Source: CAYWMD01 sp964458575 (GTDB lineage: Bacteria > Verrucomicrobiota > Verrucomicrobiia > Limisphaerales > JADLHS01). Taken from it: DNA of 64,000 nucleotides. Under the pieces are notes generated by a model. The model saw only the letters and a list, made by a program, of their open reading frames with translations. It was not told the origin of the DNA and did not search any database. How positions within the stretch are numbered: the first letter of the stretch is position 1; every line of letters starts with the position of its first letter. The stretch lies in the NCBI GenBank assembly GCA_964458575.1, contig CAYWMD010000026.1, positions 1-64,000 on the forward strand. The letters are read 5' to 3'. The position numbers were made by a program, and so were the translations under genes. Of this stretch, positions 47,601-55,330 are shown piece by piece.

Positions 47601-50594
47601 AAAGTCTGCGCCGCCGATCCCAAAAACAAGGATCTGTCCTATCAACTGGCATTGCTTTACGACGCTGACACGGAGATGGAAAAGAAGCTGGCGACGCTGA
47701 AGCGTCTTGCCGCCGATGACGTCAACCGGGCGCAATTTCACGAGGCCTACAGTGACGCGCTCATGGCGAACGGACAATGCGATGAGGCCATCAAGGTGAT
47801 CGCCGACTGGACCGCGGCGCGTCCGATCCCAGCCCGCTATCAACTGCTGGCCAAACAGCAAATCAAGGCGTCCCGGTTTGCGGACGCGCGGGCTTCGCAT
47901 CAGAAAGCCATCGAAGTGGTGGACTCGTCGAAAAAATTGGAATCGCGACTGGCGCTGGCCGAGTTCGACGCGGACCATGGCGATGCGCTGGCGTATGAAA
48001 AGGCGTTGCGTGAGTTCTTCGCGCAACGCAAGGATGCTCAGGCGTTCACTCGCTATCTGCGTTACCTGCAAAACAATGGCCTTTCCGACCTGGCCTACAA
48101 GGTGTTTGTCGAAAACCGCGAAAAAGGCTTTCTCGAACAATATGCCGCCAACGAATACGTCACGCTGTGCCTGGACCAGAGTGATTACCAGACGCCGATG
48201 GATGTGTCCTGGCAGTTTTCCCGCTACGGCGAACGTTGGAATCGCGATTATTATCTCAATCAGGTCGTGAAGTTCTATCAGGACCGCGGCAAGCTGGGCT
48301 TGTTCCTGGAGGATTTCCAAAAGCGCATTGACGCCGAGGCGCCGAAACATCGCGGCCTCCTGCAAAAGCTCGCGGGCCTGTACGTCACGGCGGGCCTGGA
48401 CGAAAAGGCCGTTGCCACCTACGACCGGCTGCTGGCGCTCAGTCCGTTCAACCGCGAATTTCGCCAGGCCAAAATTGACCTGCTCGTGAATCTCGACCGC
48501 GGCGATGATGCCCTTGCGATGCTCCGGGACGGGCGCGACATCCTCAATCTCAACGACGAAATCACGGCGAAGTGTTCCTTGATCCGCACGCTCTACAAGC
48601 TGAAGCGCAATGCCGAGGCCGAACAGGAGGCGGCCGGCTTGCTGGCCTGGGCCCAGGGCGCCGCGGCGATGTCCCAGGTCGCGGACATCCAGTTTGCCGA
48701 GCAACAATATGCGGCCGCGGCGGCATTGTTTGAGCAGGCGCGACACGTTCGGCGCGGTTCGGATGGCGGGCAGTTGCTGATCAACCTCGGAATCTGCTAC
48801 GCGAAGTTGAATCGCCTCGAGGCTGCCCTCAAGGTCTGGTCCGACCTTGGCACGTCCGGCGAGCGCGCCTGGATGTTCAATAATCTTCGGAACGCTCTTG
48901 AAGCCCAAGGCTTGAATACCGCGCTGGCACGGCTGCTCGAAGATCGCATCACGAAGTCTCCCAAGGAGTTGGACTTGTATGTGCAACTCGCCCGAGTTTT
49001 GGATGACGATGGCAAGCAATCCGAGGCGTTCGATGTGTACGACCGCGCGGAAAAGGCATTGGACGCCGAGAAACAGAAGGAAGTGCGCAACCGGCTCGCC
49101 AACCTCATCAAACAACGGAAACTGGTCCCGGCCGCACTCCGGCGTTGCGAGGCCAGACCGAGCGTGCTCTTCACCAGCGCATTGATTCGCGTCCTGTCCG
49201 ACAATGCCGCCAAAACCGAATCGGTTGCGCCAATCCTGGAGAAGATCGGGACGTTTACCGTCGAAGATCCGCAGTTGCAGATCACGCTGGCGGACGCGCT
49301 CCGGCGGCTGCACCGAGAAACCGAAGCCTGCGATTGGTATCGCAAGGCGATGGGCTCAACCAATATCACCCAGCGTTTTGCGGCGGCCAGGGGACTTGCG
49401 CTCGCTGGCGCGGCCCATGAGGCCGGGCCGGTATTGACCGAATTGCTCAAGCTACGGCCGCAGGAATTTATCACGGACACGAATGTTCTTTCCGCCATTG
49501 GCCGGACGAAGGATGAAGGATTGATCAGCGACTTCTTGTCCGAACGTAATCGCTGGGCGCTGAATGCGGCGGAGACAAACTATTACGCGGCCGTGATGGC
49601 GCATTACTCCGGACGAACCAACGAAGCAAAACCGCTGCTCGGAGCGCTCGCGGACGCGCAGCCGCTCAGCGGCGCACAACTCGGTATTCTGGCGACTGTC
49701 GCGGACGAAGCGGGGTTGCCGGCGGAACGGGTGAAATTCCTGCTCCGCCTGGCCTCCGGCGGTCACCGCAACAAGGATTATTGGCAGGCCCTGGGCGACC
49801 TCGTGGTGCATCATGCCAAACGCGGCGAGTTGAGCGACGCGGTGGGTTCGCTCGCAAAGATGTTGCCGGTTTGGAATGGGGATCAAGGTCGGGCCGCGCG
49901 CGACGAACTGGCCAGGACCGTGACCGCAGAGAATTTCGAGGCGTTCAAAGCGGCGGTCATCCAGGCCGCGGGCGGTCTGGCGGAAAAAGATCAGGCGTCG
50001 AACCTGATCGGGCTTTGCGCGCAGCTCGGCCAGAAACTGGGGATCAACGAAACCGCCGCCGCGCTCGCCGTCGGGGCAAAACTGGCTGCCATTGAATCCG
50101 CGGAAGCAGCGGTGTGGGACAAGCTGTTGGAAAAATGGGAGGTCTGCGGCCCATTCCGCGGACATGACATTGAAACCCTCTTTTCCCCCGAACCGCAAGC
50201 CGGGGGGCAGTCTGTTGCGTCAACGCCTGTGGTTTGGACCAACACCGATCCCCAAACCGTGCTGGGTGTCGTGCGGGTGGCCAAAAGCCTTGGACTCACG
50301 GATGAAGTTGCCGGCGCCGTGACGTATGCGCGCACGACGATCAACAGTCCCGATGCCCGAACGGTTACGCTATTTTTCGGGTCGGGCGGTCCGATGAAGG
50401 TCTGGGTGAATGACAAACTCGCGGTGACCAGCCGGGAACAACGAGATTGCAATCCGGACCAGAATCGGATCATCGCCAAATTGAACCAAGGGCCGAACAC
50501 GATTCTGGTTAAACTTGCGGACCACTCCAACAACTGGAGCTTCTGCTGCCGCCTCGGCGAGGATGGCGAGGGTGTGGGTGTCGCGCAGAAATAA
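41601..50594 (+). CDS. Giant TPR protein ending the MoxR/Bat operon
   Basis: 2,997 aa from ATG 41601, which has AAGGAAAG at ideal distance. The first ~60 residues are encoded by two inverted palindromic repeats (41631-41793). The signal-peptide core (RLVLVVLISLLVNGNLFA) comes only after them, and GTG 41787, preceded by GGGAGAGGGCCGGG inside the repeat, is an alternative start giving a normal signal peptide. The rest is dozens of TPR helices (for example 'AEKQYQLMLERNPRGSVTYEKLLALYTRMAKK') broken by two Tyr/Gly-rich linkers ('SRSYGGRYYGSGWQG' and 'GGQYYGGSYYYYGGYM'). The last ~150 residues form a jelly-roll-like domain ('WEVCGPFRGHDIE ... GPMKVWVNDKLAVTSRE'). It probably scaffolds a periplasmic complex built by the upstream MoxR/VWA proteins. 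Far longer than ordinary BatC/BatE TPR proteins. Confidence 0.85.
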   Translation: MKIYQDPSQMPSPLTPLPSDGRGEQQALATHLSVNRSATSGLCHSKKTVDDSPSPIGWERAGVRVRLVLVVLISLLVNGNLFAAPSDAPADPAREKEMRERYETVLMKNPFQDRAFNQVYESYSKVEGVDKWIEALKPKADGPDSVAVQLLLGQIYDRQFNTAEAIAALEKAGTKGEARPQFKVLLGTLYYKGGQDDKSVELLSAALDTLTDLDQRSAVCRMLGNLFLRQGKRDQAVAIWKRVAEQNPGEIFAQLELAEIYEDNRMWTNAITVYRTIADNAKDDPYRRCRALRSIGQAMVQSERFKDAIVTYELALDLVSPGNWLFEDLKLRLVGVYEDIGDLEGLVKYINAKLEQNPGDLEFRDLLAETYTRMSKFDEAEKQYQLMLERNPRGSVTYEKLLALYTRMAKKAEIAATFEKLIELFPTDTDYLRRFGESYLRDRNPDQAKETWRRLTKDSPTAEKLAQLAGWFESYEFPDEAMATYQQALAKGKNKEWSLRLAGLKFQKGDEAEAVKLWLSVIDPATSKLEDYAEVGSVLESNNKVDEAAKLRKAAVEKAPKDLDARLAYARILMKQQKFEDAAAQYDVPAGQSENEFMMQQGESGQLEAWREMGVLADKQKAWEKEIEADVKNTKLLGRLARLYERVGQREKAIQLYEHRLSTEPDNVEHLRNLATLYAAAKQTEQAIETLKALLAKDKNRARVYQKELLDIYLGVDLKDETIAAAKEIVSLAPSDPEARLALAQVYQTYREPEKALEEYRYALRLEPNEPDYHRQFGEALEGEKRYGDAQEAYRKMLDVAKEDSTRLSAVANLARLHQQQERLEELVAEFTRRIRNTPKKLAAYEELAAIHKEAGQIFKSVEVLESGLQNVDDKSEALKALIRMGFEAQDFEKVKNYYEQLVAMSGKPSANELEKLGQIYAQMGDIEKARATWDRILTEAPKDAKAADRVAGLLRGQGFTDEALIVKAKAVELDPNDYRRRFEYAQLLQQTDQPVEALKQLNLILEIGDREEAKKDEKEKEKKVQRLNRGQPGAGTVVSPYQFVYGSRSYGGRYYGSGWQGSFKQFRPQVLQYMASTAQQSIGQDAYLEQFKARIKKQPDDIGLQRDYLLTLQMFNRIEEALKLAEQILARVPDDVDLLQQTALFYSDQQQLDQAIPLLEKLAKSQPKYRVQAAQGLIPLYFKNKQEDRALEFVNQLLAENPTDVSLYYMLGGLLQQNGKYEEAKKAYEKIAQIDPKQKSNTRMSLAALAKLAGKPDEALAAYRDIILGEDANSRNVFNVRRRVNIYSPQPDRNAGRSYYGGNPMQNLPPNAIAYIPYEKVQAFQELKQHAKTAAGATNSIVDQLEQVARSYAASALPAARDRAWEATRLLTAHYLIEKQPEKAADLLAAVRQAGLDATDWYNAALYVAQQREDYDGMIKLYDELQQREPAKTRDIAVARTMTYIIAKKTDEAAKNIRDLNQQRVPPGIILGLIRGLRDEDKKDAKKLLEEHLSGVSRNSDALALLAEMYAKDNDHDRAIALANEAWERKAHGRQGGGQYYGGSYYYYGGYMPSGGQVDNLLRQLHGYYVAAGKSEELIKRFTVALEKQPGSVQAYENLAELYRMNSNRDKALELYQALAEKRPHLLQTKRTIATLYTEMGDFKKATEFYEQLMKANPQLAQSFQWELRYLYQRMGKGKELEKMEEKMVEKARDPSQMWNLAHQLKESGEVDKAIELFRKADKLQPNQPWIKSQLAAILVEIGQLDEAVKLYREWLDSPMLRMNNYVDHNALKQVAGLYRATGKLADLKTYCDAALKKNTGDLMAKGLQTQIALLEKRFDDTLAGFKSSIESRPDSYVVGELVNLAELSGRVEEVLAIAEKADHNQNYWELQSLARLYFAKGDTKKGEAAIVKWADQQIQQGNSGWAMRETLQQLAQFDCWDAAEKFVRKHRDDPMQSYEAEEFDGAIAKAYIERNRFESVINELLQKNSFKGRDLALLKRIANEYRENEPAKRRQFLEKVCAADPKNKDLSYQLALLYDADTEMEKKLATLKRLAADDVNRAQFHEAYSDALMANGQCDEAIKVIADWTAARPIPARYQLLAKQQIKASRFADARASHQKAIEVVDSSKKLESRLALAEFDADHGDALAYEKALREFFAQRKDAQAFTRYLRYLQNNGLSDLAYKVFVENREKGFLEQYAANEYVTLCLDQSDYQTPMDVSWQFSRYGERWNRDYYLNQVVKFYQDRGKLGLFLEDFQKRIDAEAPKHRGLLQKLAGLYVTAGLDEKAVATYDRLLALSPFNREFRQAKIDLLVNLDRGDDALAMLRDGRDILNLNDEITAKCSLIRTLYKLKRNAEAEQEAAGLLAWAQGAAAMSQVADIQFAEQQYAAAAALFEQARHVRRGSDGGQLLINLGICYAKLNRLEAALKVWSDLGTSGERAWMFNNLRNALEAQGLNTALARLLEDRITKSPKELDLYVQLARVLDDDGKQSEAFDVYDRAEKALDAEKQKEVRNRLANLIKQRKLVPAALRRCEARPSVLFTSALIRVLSDNAAKTESVAPILEKIGTFTVEDPQLQITLADALRRLHRETEACDWYRKAMGSTNITQRFAAARGLALAGAAHEAGPVLTELLKLRPQEFITDTNVLSAIGRTKDEGLISDFLSERNRWALNAAETNYYAAVMAHYSGRTNEAKPLLGALADAQPLSGAQLGILATVADEAGLPAERVKFLLRLASGGHRNKDYWQALGDLVVHHAKRGELSDAVGSLAKMLPVWNGDQGRAARDELARTVTAENFEAFKAAVIQAAGGLAEKDQASNLIGLCAQLGQKLGINETAAALAVGAKLAAIESAEAAVWDKLLEKWEVCGPFRGHDIETLFSPEPQAGGQSVASTPVVWTNTDPQTVLGVVRVAKSLGLTDEVAGAVTYARTTINSPDARTVTLFFGSGGPMKVWVNDKLAVTSREQRDCNPDQNRIIAKLNQGPNTILVKLADHSNNWSFCCRLGEDGEGVGVAQK
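41631..41793. repeat. Inverted pair of palindromic repeats at the 5' end of the giant TPR gene
   Basis: Unit one (41631-41670): CCCTCACCCCTGACCCCTCT then CCCGTCCGACGGGAGAGGGG. Unit two (41755-41793): CTCCCTCTCCCATCGGATGG then GAGAGGGCCGGGGTGAGGG. They are of opposite orientation and could pair over an 84-base spacer. Both are open in the gene's frame. Confidence 0.85.
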
Positions 50595-50629
50595 GCCTGG
50601 CTGCAGACGATAACTGGGGCGCGGGCGCG

Positions 50630-50831
50630 GCGTAACCGATTTCGCCGACGAATTGTTCGGAACTGATGCCCGCACCCACTATGGAAGACCGGATGGCATA
50701 CCACGGCAGTTGGTTGCCCGCCCGGAAATAGCCGCTCACCGAGTCGTGCTGTTTGCGTGAGGAAAAACCCCCACGGCCACCGTCGCCATCAGGTAGCCGA
50801 GGCGCACCAACCGGTCTATCGGGCCATACAT
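50630..50831 (-). pseudogene. Decayed N-terminal fragment of a sodium/solute symporter
   Basis: On the minus strand from ATG 50831 the frame reads MYGPIDRLVRLGYLMATVAV then GVFPHAN, typical of the first helix of this family. A frameshift near 50760 moves the similarity to another frame: SSRKQHDSVSGYFRAGNQLP then WYAIRSSIVGAGISSEQFVG, matching 'ARGYFLAGDKLPWYAIGGSI' and 'ASNISTEHFIGMVGIAYV' of the intact symporter gene just upstream. Similarity ends near 50630, shortly before the end of the TPR gene. It is a truncated, frameshifted tandem paralogue. Confidence 0.8.
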
Positions 50832-50891
50832 ATCGGTTGGTGCGCTTTTGGCGGGCACCGCCCGGCAGACGGGTTTGGAAATCGCTTGTCC

Positions 50892-52517
50892 TCACTTGAC
50901 CGCCGCGCCCGCTTCCCAGTACTGGAACCAAATTACATAGGCATAGGCGGCGAACATGATTCCCATGAAAATCGCCCACCACAGGAACAGATTGCGGAAG
51001 CCGCGGTTTCGCTCGCGTTCGGATTCCGGCAGCTTCGCGACCTGCCAGGACCAGATGATGCCCCGGATTTTTTCCGGGTCGGGCTTCCGGGTGAACCACG
51101 ACACCACCACCAGCAAAATCATGCACACGGCCCAGACCACAAACGTCCGGTTCATTCCCCACGTGTCGTCGAACTGCACCAGCCAGGAAACTTTTTTGAA
51201 CAGGATGTTCTCCACAAACCACGTGAACGGAAAACCGAAGATCAAAACCAACGTCGCCGCCGCCGCGGTGCAGCCACGCCACATCACTCCCACGAGAAAC
51301 ACCGCCGCCACCGGCGCGGCCACCCACATGCCGACTTTTTGCACGGCTTCAAAAATGCCCAGCTTGTAAAAGCTAAGGATGATCGCCAACACGGTGGCCA
51401 CCACCATGATCACCACGCCGCTCCACCGTCCGACGAGCACGAGGTGTTGGTCGGACTTGTTCCGTCCCAGCAGCGGCTTGTAAAGGTCCATCGTGAACAC
51501 GGTGCTGGAGGAATTCAGGACGGAACTGATGTGCGACATGATGCCGCTGGCCAACCCCGCCATCACGATGCCGCTCAAACCCGCCGGGATCAAATTACGA
51601 ACCAGCGTCGGCCAGGCGTCGTCCTTGTCGGCCAGACCGGGATACAGTTTGAACGCAATGATTCCGGGAACGACGATCAACAGCGGCATGAGAATTTTGA
51701 CAAAGCCCGCGAGGATCACGCCCATGCGCGCGTCCCATTCACTGCGCGCGCCGAGGCAGCGTTGGACGATGAACTGGTTGGTGCAGTTGTACCAGATGCC
51801 GACCGAAATATCCAAACTCAGCACGCCAAACCACGGCCAGTCCTTGTCCGTAAGCGGGTAAACCAGCTTGAACTTCTCGGGCGTTGACGCCATGAGTTCG
51901 TGGATGCCGCCCACGTGGTGCAGTCCCAAAATCGCCACGACCAACCCGCCGATCAGCATCACGACGAACTGGAGAAAATCCGTCCATGCCACGGAAATCA
52001 ATCCGCCGTAAATCGTGTAGCTTCCCGCCAATCCGGCCAGCGCGAGGATCGTCACGATTTCATTCACGCCGAACATCACCCGCATGGCCTTGCCGCCCGC
52101 GAGCATAATCACCGCCATCTGACCGGTGATCCAAAGCACCAGCGAACAGACGGCGAACAAATAACGGCAAGTAGGATTGAAACGCCGCTCCAGAAATTCC
52201 GGCATGGTGTAGAGACCGCCCCGGATGAAGTAGGGTAGAAAAATCCACATGAGAATCGTGAAGGTGGACCAGTTGCCCCATTCCCATTGCGCCACGACGA
52301 AGCCCGCGACGTAGGCGATGCCCACCATCCCGATGAAATGTTCCGTGCTGATGTTGGAGGCGATGATCGAACCGCCGATCGCATACCACGGCAGCTTGTC
52401 GCCGGCGAGAAAGTAACCGCGTGCGTCCGTGGTCTTTCGTCGCGCCACCCACAAACCCAGGGCGATGTTGGCCGCGAGATAAAGCGCGAAGTAAATGAAG
52501 TCGAGTTTGTGCGTCAT
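50892..52517 (-). CDS. Sodium/solute symporter (SSS family)
   Basis: 541 aa, about 13-14 predicted membrane helices. Family pattern: 'FIYFALYLAANIALGLWVARRKTTDARGYFLAGDKLPWYAIGGSI', 'GGLYTMPEFLERRFNPTCRYL' (the classic R-Y-x-P-x-L-like block), 'GSYTIYGGLISVAWTDFLQ', and 'AGLASGIMSHISSVLNSSSTVFTMDLY' with the Ser/Thr residues that usually coordinate sodium. It imports a sugar or other small organic solute with Na+. The neighbourhood (fucosidase-like, ribulokinase, sugar-alcohol-type dehydrogenase) favours a sugar, but specificity cannot be read. A decayed paralogue follows it. The gene converges with the TPR gene. Confidence 0.92.
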   Translation of the reverse strand: MTHKLDFIYFALYLAANIALGLWVARRKTTDARGYFLAGDKLPWYAIGGSIIASNISTEHFIGMVGIAYVAGFVVAQWEWGNWSTFTILMWIFLPYFIRGGLYTMPEFLERRFNPTCRYLFAVCSLVLWITGQMAVIMLAGGKAMRVMFGVNEIVTILALAGLAGSYTIYGGLISVAWTDFLQFVVMLIGGLVVAILGLHHVGGIHELMASTPEKFKLVYPLTDKDWPWFGVLSLDISVGIWYNCTNQFIVQRCLGARSEWDARMGVILAGFVKILMPLLIVVPGIIAFKLYPGLADKDDAWPTLVRNLIPAGLSGIVMAGLASGIMSHISSVLNSSSTVFTMDLYKPLLGRNKSDQHLVLVGRWSGVVIMVVATVLAIILSFYKLGIFEAVQKVGMWVAAPVAAVFLVGVMWRGCTAAAATLVLIFGFPFTWFVENILFKKVSWLVQFDDTWGMNRTFVVWAVCMILLVVVSWFTRKPDPEKIRGIIWSWQVAKLPESERERNRGFRNLFLWWAIFMGIMFAAYAYVIWFQYWEAGAAVK

Positions 52518-52791
52518 TCAGGCTTCAGATCTGTTTGCGAGCGGTTGAAAATGTCATTCGACCAACCTGCCGGCATTCCCCGCAAAAACGGGCGCAGCCT
52601 TGCGGCTTTTGTCCATGGCGTCAATGAGTTTGTGTGAGTGGGCGCGCCGCAACACGCCAAAATCGTCGTTTGACGGATTGGCGGGTTTTGATACCATCAC
52701 TCGCGTGACGAGCTTTGCCTGCGGACAATCTGTCACGCGCGCCGTGTCAAAGCTGGTATTTGCAGTTCAAAACCGAACTTTTTAATCAGCC

Positions 52792-53811
52792 ATGAATCCG
52801 CCCCCATCAACTCATCTTCAGCGCTCAGCGTCTTTTGGCAACGGCCCCAAACGATCACCGTCCGGCATCTCAACGTTTCCTTTCCGGTTCGGTCGCCGCT
52901 TCCGGCCGGCGCTGGGTCTGATCCTCGTAACCGTCTTTTCCTTTTCCTTCGCGGCGTTCAGTGCGGACCCGGCGGGGGACCCGGCCAAAGTTGCCACCCT
53001 TGCCGCCGCCGAGGCAACGGGCGATTCGTCCGGGTCGTCGGAAACGACGAAGGCCGACACCAACGACGTCAAACACGTGAGCGCCCGGTCGTTCTTTGAA
53101 AGGGAAATGACCCGGAGCGGGCACACGGGCGGCGTGGATCCGCACGGCAACTCGCTGGATTCAATTCAAAGAAGCTTCCAGCAATTTGGCCATGTGATCT
53201 TCATGCTGCGGCTCTTCCTTGAACTGGTTCTGGCGGTGGGCTGTGCGTGGTTGATCGCCTGGCATCCGCGCCGGTCGTCGCGCGCGGACCCGCTGTCCGA
53301 CCTCGAGGAGCGCAAGGCTTTCATCATCCTCGGCCTGGCCGGTGCGGTCGTCGCGGAACTGACCGCGATCAGCCAGACGCTGGCCTTTGTCATTTTTGGC
53401 ATTGGCGCGCTGCTTCGTTTCCGCACCGTGCTCGACAACCCGAAATCCACCGGCAAGGCCATCATGGTGGTGGTGATTGGCCTCGCGTGCGGCATGGGCT
53501 CCTGGACGATGGCTGTGTTTGTCACCGCCTTCACCTGGGTGTTGCTTTACGTCCTGGATTCGCACGCCAGTTGCAGCATCCGGGTTCGACTCGGTGGCGA
53601 ATTGGATCCCAAACCGGTTTACGAGACTGTCCAATCCGTCCTGCTTTCGCATCATTGCCGGATTCAAAGCTTCACCTTCTCCAAGGGCAAGAAGCGGCTG
53701 GAGTTCCTCCTGCACATGCCCACGGATTTGGACCCGCAAAAACTTGAGGCGGACGTCAAAGCCAAACTTCCGAAGCTTCAGGATTCCCGGATCAGTATCG
53801 AATTTCTCTGA
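52792..53811 (+). CDS. DUF4956/MgtC-like polytopic membrane protein
   Basis: 339 aa. N-terminal hydrophobic segment (ALGLILVTVFSFSFAAFSA, about 41-59), a polar Ser/Thr/Asp-rich stretch, then membrane helices (IFMLRLFLELVLAVGCAWLI, FIILGLAGAVVAELTAI, AFVIFGIGALLRFR, IMVVVIGLACGMGSWTMAVF, FTWVLLYVLD) and a soluble C-terminal domain of about 90 residues (RVRLGGELDPKPVYETV...). 'GIGALLRFRTVLDNPKSTGKAIM' is the feature that suggests DUF4956, with the 'RFRT' loop, and resembles the MgtC/SapB core. Function unknown; the C-terminal ACT-like fold could be regulatory. Upstream 274 bases hold a short inverted repeat (GCGTGAC...GTCACGC, 52703-52740) and no gene. Confidence 0.65.
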   Translation: MNPPPSTHLQRSASFGNGPKRSPSGISTFPFRFGRRFRPALGLILVTVFSFSFAAFSADPAGDPAKVATLAAAEATGDSSGSSETTKADTNDVKHVSARSFFEREMTRSGHTGGVDPHGNSLDSIQRSFQQFGHVIFMLRLFLELVLAVGCAWLIAWHPRRSSRADPLSDLEERKAFIILGLAGAVVAELTAISQTLAFVIFGIGALLRFRTVLDNPKSTGKAIMVVVIGLACGMGSWTMAVFVTAFTWVLLYVLDSHASCSIRVRLGGELDPKPVYETVQSVLLSHHCRIQSFTFSKGKKRLEFLLHMPTDLDPQKLEADVKAKLPKLQDSRISIEFL

Positions 53812-53856
53812 CGCCGTCGGGCCGCCCGGCCAATGGGCGTTGCGGCCCGGCGGGAT

Positions 53857-55179
53857 TCACTTCTCAACCGGCTGGGTCGCGAGTTGTCTCACATACCAGT
53901 TCGTGAACCGCGTCAACCCCGGCTCCGTTTCCGAGTAGGGGCCGGGTTGGTAGGCAATGGAGTTTACGCCGGCTTGATTGTCGTCCACGATTTTCTTGTC
54001 CTGATCGGTTGTCACGCGCCATAGCCAGGTGAGCCGGTCGAGTTGATAATCGCGCCCCTCCACGGCGTTGGGATTCACCAGCCAGATCATTTCCACTTCA
54101 GTCTGTTGCGGGCCGATCGGCGTGAAGCGGGGAATCAATCCGTGATCCGAAAACGCGAAGCAGAAGTTCGTCGGATTAAACGAGGCATAGGTCCAACCGC
54201 CGTCAAATTCCCTGAAATCACCCATGAGCGGTGCGACCGGTTTGCCGTCCGGGCTCTGGGTCTGGTACCCCTGCCGGATCGGCCAGCGATCACACTGCGA
54301 CCAGAAGAATGGCTCCTGCTGGTGCTCGATGCGGCCCGCCATGAGCCCGCGCTGTCGGCATTCGTCACTCCAGGTTTTTAGAAACTTCTCCCACGCTTCC
54401 ACCTCGCGCTTCGCGCCGTGCGTTTGCGGCTTCGCGTGTGCCATCACCGCGCAATACTCGGGATGCGCTGGACCGCAATGGTAACACTCCTCGAAATTCT
54501 CATGGACCAGCTTCCAGTTCGCCTGAACCTGCCAGGTCATGCTCGTGGCGATCTTGGCTTCGGGCAGCCGATGCGGTTTGAAATAGCGTTCCCAGTCGCG
54601 GAAGATGTTTTCCCGGTCGGGCGGCTGCGGCCCGAGACAGATGAAAATCAAGCCTTCCACCACGCGCACGTGACAGCGGCGCAAACCAAACTCCTTCTTG
54701 TCAAAACCGTCCGCCATGGCCGGCGCCGAAAGCAATTTCCCATCCGCGCCGTATGTCCACGCGTGATACGGGCAAACCAGGGCGCGAGTGTTGCCCGCTG
54801 CCTCCAAACAAACGCGCGAACCGCGATGCCGGCAGACATTGAACAACGCGTGGATGTTCCCATCCTTCCCGCGAATGATGATAATTTCCTCGCCGGCAAT
54901 CTTGAATAGAAAGTAATTACTTGGATTGCGCACCCGGTCCACGTGACCGGTCAACCACCATTGCTTCAGAAAAATGCGCTCGAAGTCCCGACGAAAAATC
55001 TCTGCATCGTTGTAAAACGGTTGCGCCAGCGTCCTGCCCGACTTGTGCGCCGCAATCAACTCGTCAATCCAATCGCCCTTGGCTTGTTTCAATCGCGATT
55101 TGTTCGCAATGCGACTCGCTCGCAAACTGGCAGCTTTGCGACGCGTTGTACCGTTGGCCGAATGTGTTCTCGCGGGCAT
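53857..55179 (-). CDS. Rieske-type aromatic-ring-hydroxylating/choline-type oxygenase, alpha subunit
   Basis: 440 aa. Rieske [2Fe-2S] site 'CRHRGSRVCLEAAGNTRALV' then 'CPYHAW': C-x-H at about residue 116 and C-x2-H 17 residues further. Mononuclear iron site 'ENFEECYHCGPAHPEY' (H-x4-H) near residue 230, with an Asp expected downstream. This is the layout of ring-hydroxylating and choline/carnitine/betaine monooxygenase alpha subunits, cytoplasmic enzymes needing a separate reductase, which is not seen nearby. The basic N-terminal ~45 residues (RRKAASLRASRIANKSRLK) are atypical, and the true start may be later. By eye it is nearer glycine-betaine/choline-type than benzoate-type oxygenases, but substrate is uncertain. 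Confidence 0.88.
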   Translation of the reverse strand: MPARTHSANGTTRRKAASLRASRIANKSRLKQAKGDWIDELIAAHKSGRTLAQPFYNDAEIFRRDFERIFLKQWWLTGHVDRVRNPSNYFLFKIAGEEIIIIRGKDGNIHALFNVCRHRGSRVCLEAAGNTRALVCPYHAWTYGADGKLLSAPAMADGFDKKEFGLRRCHVRVVEGLIFICLGPQPPDRENIFRDWERYFKPHRLPEAKIATSMTWQVQANWKLVHENFEECYHCGPAHPEYCAVMAHAKPQTHGAKREVEAWEKFLKTWSDECRQRGLMAGRIEHQQEPFFWSQCDRWPIRQGYQTQSPDGKPVAPLMGDFREFDGGWTYASFNPTNFCFAFSDHGLIPRFTPIGPQQTEVEMIWLVNPNAVEGRDYQLDRLTWLWRVTTDQDKKIVDDNQAGVNSIAYQPGPYSETEPGLTRFTNWYVRQLATQPVEK

Positions 55180-55330
55180 GGCAGCACGCTACTTTGGCCG
55201 AGGAATAATTCAAGACTCGAAAATCGCGCCGGCCCGGACCGGCAAAGTAAGTCCGCCCCCGGCTGCCATCACGCCCGGCTCTCCGCGCCTTTGCACTTGT
55301 TGCTCGTTTGACCTGGAGTACGCTCAGGAA

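Noticed and set aside
50757..51887. 376-codon plus-strand frame opposite the symporter
   Set aside because: His/Arg-rich shadow of the membrane protein gene on the minus strand.
55043..55330. N-terminal extension of the fucosidase-like protein
   Set aside because: It overlaps the divergent oxygenase gene and lacks a start signal; ATG 55331 is followed by a signal peptide.
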